A stretch of 64,000 nucleotides of DNA from NCBI GenBank assembly GCA_022601645.1, contig JAJACH010000001.1, forward strand, positions 124,001 to 188,000, in the 5' to 3' direction. The number at the start of each line of letters is the position of its first letter. The first letter of the stretch is position 1. The notes beneath the pieces are model-generated. The model worked only from the letters and a program-made list of their open reading frames with translations, was not told where the DNA came from and ran no database searches. Below are positions 61,076 through 64,000 of the stretch, in pieces. The stretch comes from Chlamydiia bacterium. GTDB lineage: Bacteria; Chlamydiota; Chlamydiia; Chlamydiales; Simkaniaceae. The translations under genes were made by a program, and so were the position numbers.

Positions 61076-61490
61076 GCGTTTTCCCAAAGCTAATCGTTTA
61101 TTAAAGCGCCGAGAATTTCGGCGCTTTTCTCATTTTCTCAAATTAAAATTCATGGTTGTCGACCTTAGGCATTCGGAAAATTCACGTCTTGGTTTAACAG
61201 TTTCCAGACGGTTTGGTAATGCGGTGCAGCGCAATCGCTTTAAGCGTCTTGTTCGCGAGGCCTATCGCATGAACCCACCAAAAAATCTTGAAATCAATGT
61301 ACGTCCTCGTCCATCCTCCGAGCCTGCTACCTTAGAAAATATCATGGCGGATCTTAGAGATGTTGAACAAAAGTCAAAAACAAGCAGTGAACCAAACCGA
61401 AGGCAGGGTTCTCATTCTAGCTGGCGCGGGAAGCGGGAAGACGACCGTGCTTATTCACAGAATAAAACACATTCTAAAAAAGGGCGTTGA
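61065..61490 (+). CDS. rnpA: Ribonuclease P protein component
   Basis: 141 residues from TTG (an alternative later start is not obvious). [43 protein letters not shown] (RNR motif) and [15 protein letters not shown] identify RnpA. The last about 43 residues run over the start of the helicase gene in another frame and look unrelated to the family, so the native stop seems lost. Confidence 0.93.
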   Translation: MLSKRFPKANRLLKRREFRRFSHFLKLKFMVVDLRHSENSRLGLTVSRRFGNAVQRNRFKRLVREAYRMNPPKNLEINVRPRPSSEPATLENIMADLRDVEQKSKTSSEPNRRQGSHSSWRGKREDDRAYSQNKTHSKKGR

Positions 61491-63111
61491 CCCTGAGAAA
61501 ATATTAGGCCTGACGTTTACGAACAAAGCGGCGGGTGAGATGAGAGCGCGTCTCAAGCATCCTGACGCTAAAAAGGTCCTTCTCTCTACTTTCCACAGTT
61601 TTTGCATGATGGTTCTCCGGAAGGAGATTCACCACTTGGGTTTTACGAATCGTTTTAGTCTCTATGACGAAGCGGATGTTGGTCGCCTCGTTAAGCAGAT
61701 TAATGCAAATGAGGAAGTTCCTCTAGAAGAAACGGCTCTTAAAGGGCGTTTATCCGATTGCATGCGGGCTTACAATGCAGTGGATTTTGATACTCTGCTT
61801 ACACTAACTGTTCAACTTTTCGACGAGTTCCCCGAAGTCAAAGAGCGTTATCAGTACCAGTATGTAATGATTGATGAGTATCAGGATACAAATGGCCCTC
61901 AGTTTGAGCTTGCAACGCACATTTCAGAAAAATATGGCAACATCTGTGTTGTAGGGGATGATGATCAGGCCATTTACGGTTGGCGCGGCGCCGAAGTGCG
62001 ACACATTCTCAATTTTGGCGCTAAGCATGTGATTAAGCTCGAGCAAAACTATCGTTCTCATCCTTTGATCTTGAAAGCGGCAAATCACACGATAGCGAAC
62101 AACAAAGAGCGTCATGACAAGAACCTCTTTAGTGAAAGGCCCAACGGCTCTCCGATTGAAATTTTTACAGCACCAAGCGATAAAGAAGAGGCTGAAGCCG
62201 TCATCCAACGCATTATCATGAAAGCCCAAAACTATGCCCTTGGCGACATCGCAATCCTTTACCGCTCCAATCTCCTGGCTAGGGGCTTTGAAAAAATGCT
62301 ACTCACTCGCAAAATCCCCTACCAAGTCTTTGGAGGACTAGAACTCTACTCAAAAGGCGAGATCAAAGACGTTTTGGCCTATCTTCGAGCGATTGTAAAT
62401 CCTAAAGACACCGAAGCGCTTTTGCGCATTATAAACTACCCGCGCCGCGGTATCTCAGATAAAACGCTTGGTGAAATCACCCGCCACCAAAGACAACTCG
62501 GTAAACCTCTTATCGACGTACTTAAAAATCCTCCTGATACAATCACGGAGCATGGGAAAAAAGGGATTGAAAGTTTCGTCATGCTTATGGGACATGCTCG
62601 GCAAAAATTTGATGAGCTACCACCTCATGAAGCGCTTAGTTATTTTCTTGATATGATCAACTTCAAGCATGCGCTTCAAAACGAGTTTAAAAGCGAAGAT
62701 GTGGTCAATATCAAGTGGCAAAACGTGCAAGAGTGTGTAGAGATTCTCAAATCATTTGACGATGTGCATGAATTCCTCACCTCTTCAACACTTGATCAAA
62801 ACCAGCCCAGGCGTAAGGAGCGCTCGAAGGATAAGGTCAATCTGATGACTTTTCATTCGAGTAAGGGGTTAGAGTTTCCCGTTTGCTTCCTCGTTGGGTT
62901 AGAAGAGAACTATCTTCCTCACGAAAAGTGTTATTCACTTGAAGAAGAGCGTCGCCTGTTCTACGTGGGGATTACGCGGGCAAAAGATCAACTTGTTCTT
63001 TCTATGGCCATGAAGCGCAATCGGTATGGGAAGGATCAACCCACAACACCGTCGCCATTCCTTCACGAAATCCCCAAGGATACTCTTCAAGTCACCAGCT
63101 GGAATGTCTAG
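61360..63111 (+). CDS. UvrD/PcrA/Rep-family DNA helicase
   Basis: 583 residues, from TTG ([14 protein letters not shown], the family start). Walker A GAGSGKT (near 22-28), TFTNKAA, DEYQDTN, GDDDQAIYGWRGAE, QNYRS, TFHSSKGLEFP and YVGITRAK are all present. It is shorter than PcrA/UvrD (about 700) and lacks the usual C-terminal region; still a complete motor. DNA repair/replication role. Confidence 0.93.
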   Translation: MLNKSQKQAVNQTEGRVLILAGAGSGKTTVLIHRIKHILKKGVDPEKILGLTFTNKAAGEMRARLKHPDAKKVLLSTFHSFCMMVLRKEIHHLGFTNRFSLYDEADVGRLVKQINANEEVPLEETALKGRLSDCMRAYNAVDFDTLLTLTVQLFDEFPEVKERYQYQYVMIDEYQDTNGPQFELATHISEKYGNICVVGDDDQAIYGWRGAEVRHILNFGAKHVIKLEQNYRSHPLILKAANHTIANNKERHDKNLFSERPNGSPIEIFTAPSDKEEAEAVIQRIIMKAQNYALGDIAILYRSNLLARGFEKMLLTRKIPYQVFGGLELYSKGEIKDVLAYLRAIVNPKDTEALLRIINYPRRGISDKTLGEITRHQRQLGKPLIDVLKNPPDTITEHGKKGIESFVMLMGHARQKFDELPPHEALSYFLDMINFKHALQNEFKSEDVVNIKWQNVQECVEILKSFDDVHEFLTSSTLDQNQPRRKERSKDKVNLMTFHSSKGLEFPVCFLVGLEENYLPHEKCYSLEEERRLFYVGITRAKDQLVLSMAMKRNRYGKDQPTTPSPFLHEIPKDTLQVTSWNV

Positions 63112-63145
63112 TATTCTCTCTTATTCAAAATGAAAAAGCAGACAT

Positions 63146-64000
63146 TTACTCAAGGGTGGCAAGGAGGCGGCAATCTTTTTCCGAGAGGCCAGGAACTTCT
63201 CTTAGCTCTTCAAAGGTGGCTTTCTTTATCGCGGCAACACTGCCGAAATGTTTGAGGAGAAGGGCTTTCTTCTTGGGGCCGATGCCGGGTACGGTGTCAA
63301 GCGCGCTTTGGATAGTGCGCTTTTTCCGTTTGCTCCTGTGGTAGGAGATGGCGGCGCGGTGGGCTTCGTCTCGGATGCGTTGGAGGAGAAGAAGGACCGA
63401 CGATTGTGGTGGCAGGGAGATGGGGCGCTGCTGTTTCTCGATGAAGACGCGCTCTTGGGTGAGGCCGCGCGTGTGTTTGGCGTCTTCTTTCACAACAGAA
63501 ATGAGGTCAACCGAGGCGATGTCGAGTTCATTGAAGACGGTTTTTGCGACGTTGAATTGGCCGCGTCCTCCGTCGATGATCGTGAGGTCGGGTAGACGGT
63601 CTTCTGCTTTGGCTTTTGTGTAATGGCGACGGAGCACTTCGCGAAGAGCTCCGTAGTCGTCTGACTTATCGACGGTTTTTAGGGCGAAGAGCCTTTTTTT
63701 TGTTTTGTCGTAAGCGCCGTCGGTGAAGCCGACCATGGAGGCGACGATGTCAGTTCCGGAGATGCTCGAGGTGTCAAAGCATTCGATTTGCACAGGAGAG
63801 CGGTTGAGATGAAGCGTTTCTTGCATGTCGAGGAGGGTGTCTTCGTCAAAGCTGTGGGTGAGGGCGTTTTGAAGGGCGATGTCGAGGAGTTTTTTGCGGC
63901 TGCCGATTTTTGGGTAGATGAGTTTGATCCCAAGTAGATCTTCGAGGGTTTGTTTGTTTGAAAGTTCTAGGGGGATGATGACGTTTTTAGCGAGGTTTTT
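63146..64000 (-). CDS. uvrC: Excinuclease ABC subunit C, C-terminal part (5-prime end outside window)
   Basis: The frame is open to the last base of the window (285 residues). The RNase H-like endonuclease domain contains IECFDTSSISGTDIVASMVGF, LPDLTIIDGGRGQ and DEAHRAAISYHR (D, D and H catalytic residues), and the tail has a tandem HhH (VPGIGPKKKALLLKHFGSV and VPGLSEKDCRLL). It makes the second (5-prime) incision in nucleotide excision repair. Confidence 0.95.
   Translation of the reverse strand, partial: KNLAKNVIIPLELSNKQTLEDLLGIKLIYPKIGSRKKLLDIALQNALTHSFDEDTLLDMQETLHLNRSPVQIECFDTSSISGTDIVASMVGFTDGAYDKTKKRLFALKTVDKSDDYGALREVLRRHYTKAKAEDRLPDLTIIDGGRGQFNVAKTVFNELDIASVDLISVVKEDAKHTRGLTQERVFIEKQQRPISLPPQSSVLLLLQRIRDEAHRAAISYHRSKRKKRTIQSALDTVPGIGPKKKALLLKHFGSVAAIKKATFEELREVPGLSEKDCRLLATLE

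Noticed and set aside
63156-63623. Overlapping plus-strand frames in the uvrC region
   Set aside because: UvrC has clear motifs on the other strand; these frames have no supporting signal.

Overview
The window looks like a chromosomal segment of a member of the Chlamydiae, most likely an environmental (amoeba- or protist-associated) lineage rather than a human Chlamydia. Evidence: runs of genes follow the order I recall from Chlamydia trachomatis (murJ-rpsD-trhO; pheT-LysM protein-yidD-recO-ctcC-like regulator-truA-ispD-SWIB-prfB-GNAT-yebC; M16 peptidase-plsB-rng-rpmF/DUF177-plsX; lpxB-pcnB; rpsN-rpmJ-rpmH-rnpA-uvrC). The window also carries a SWIB protein, a plastid-type glycerol-3-phosphate acyltransferase, a tyrosine permease of the TyrP type and several proteins with paired hydrophobic segments like chlamydial inclusion-membrane (Inc) proteins. 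No rRNA genes, CRISPR array, transposase or prophage was seen.

Layout. 1-8.9 kb: murJ (cut by the left edge), rpsD, an MFS transporter, trhO, a compact SNF2 helicase, a coiled-coil miniprotein, a MORN-repeat lipoprotein and pheT. 8.9-16.6 kb: LysM protein, yidD, tRNA-Leu(GAG) with terminator, then an accessory island of three large effector-like genes (583, 419 and 309 codons), recO, tRNA-Arg(TCG) and two more orphan genes. 16.7-23.2 kb: an overlapping run hpf - restriction-type nuclease domain - DUF115 - MORN - DUF115, then an RDD membrane protein, a GloB-type hydrolase and a sigma54 activator with a shortened receiver. 23.3-35 kb: an M15-like lipoprotein, HAD phosphatase, secreted HtrA-like protease, two secreted or anchored glycosyltransferase-like proteins around tRNA-Leu(CAA), truA, ispD, SWIB, a plant UGP3-like pyrophosphorylase, a small membrane protein, prfB with its programmed frameshift, two GNATs and yebC.

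35-48 kb: two tandem structured repeats, orphan genes including a possible clan CD-like cysteine peptidase, hemolysin III, a secreted phosphatase, a CDP-alcohol phosphatidyltransferase and TVP38 pair, an 814-codon orphan, an M16 peptidase, plsB and rng. 48-57 kb: an Inc-like 585-residue protein, plsX, rpmF, DUF177, lpxB, an alpha/beta hydrolase, pcnB, a plant-type phosphoethanolamine methyltransferase-like protein, tyrP and ychJ. 57-64 kb: a DTW/Tsr3-like protein, a thioredoxin-fold protein without cysteines, a GxxExxY protein followed by a dense hairpin cassette, an Asp23 protein, two small proteins, rpsN, rpmJ, rpmH (with a clear promoter), rnpA overlapping a UvrD-type helicase, and the 3-prime part of uvrC.

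How the genes work together: housekeeping modules for translation (rpsD, pheT, hpf, prfB, rpsN/rpmJ/rpmH/rpmF, tRNAs, rnpA, truA, trhO), envelope and lipid synthesis (murJ, lpxB, plsB, plsX, CDP-alcohol transferase, PMT-like enzyme, ispD) and DNA repair (recO, uvrC, UvrD-type) are interleaved with likely host-interaction genes. The genome is compact: most convergent gene pairs overlap at their 3-prime ends.
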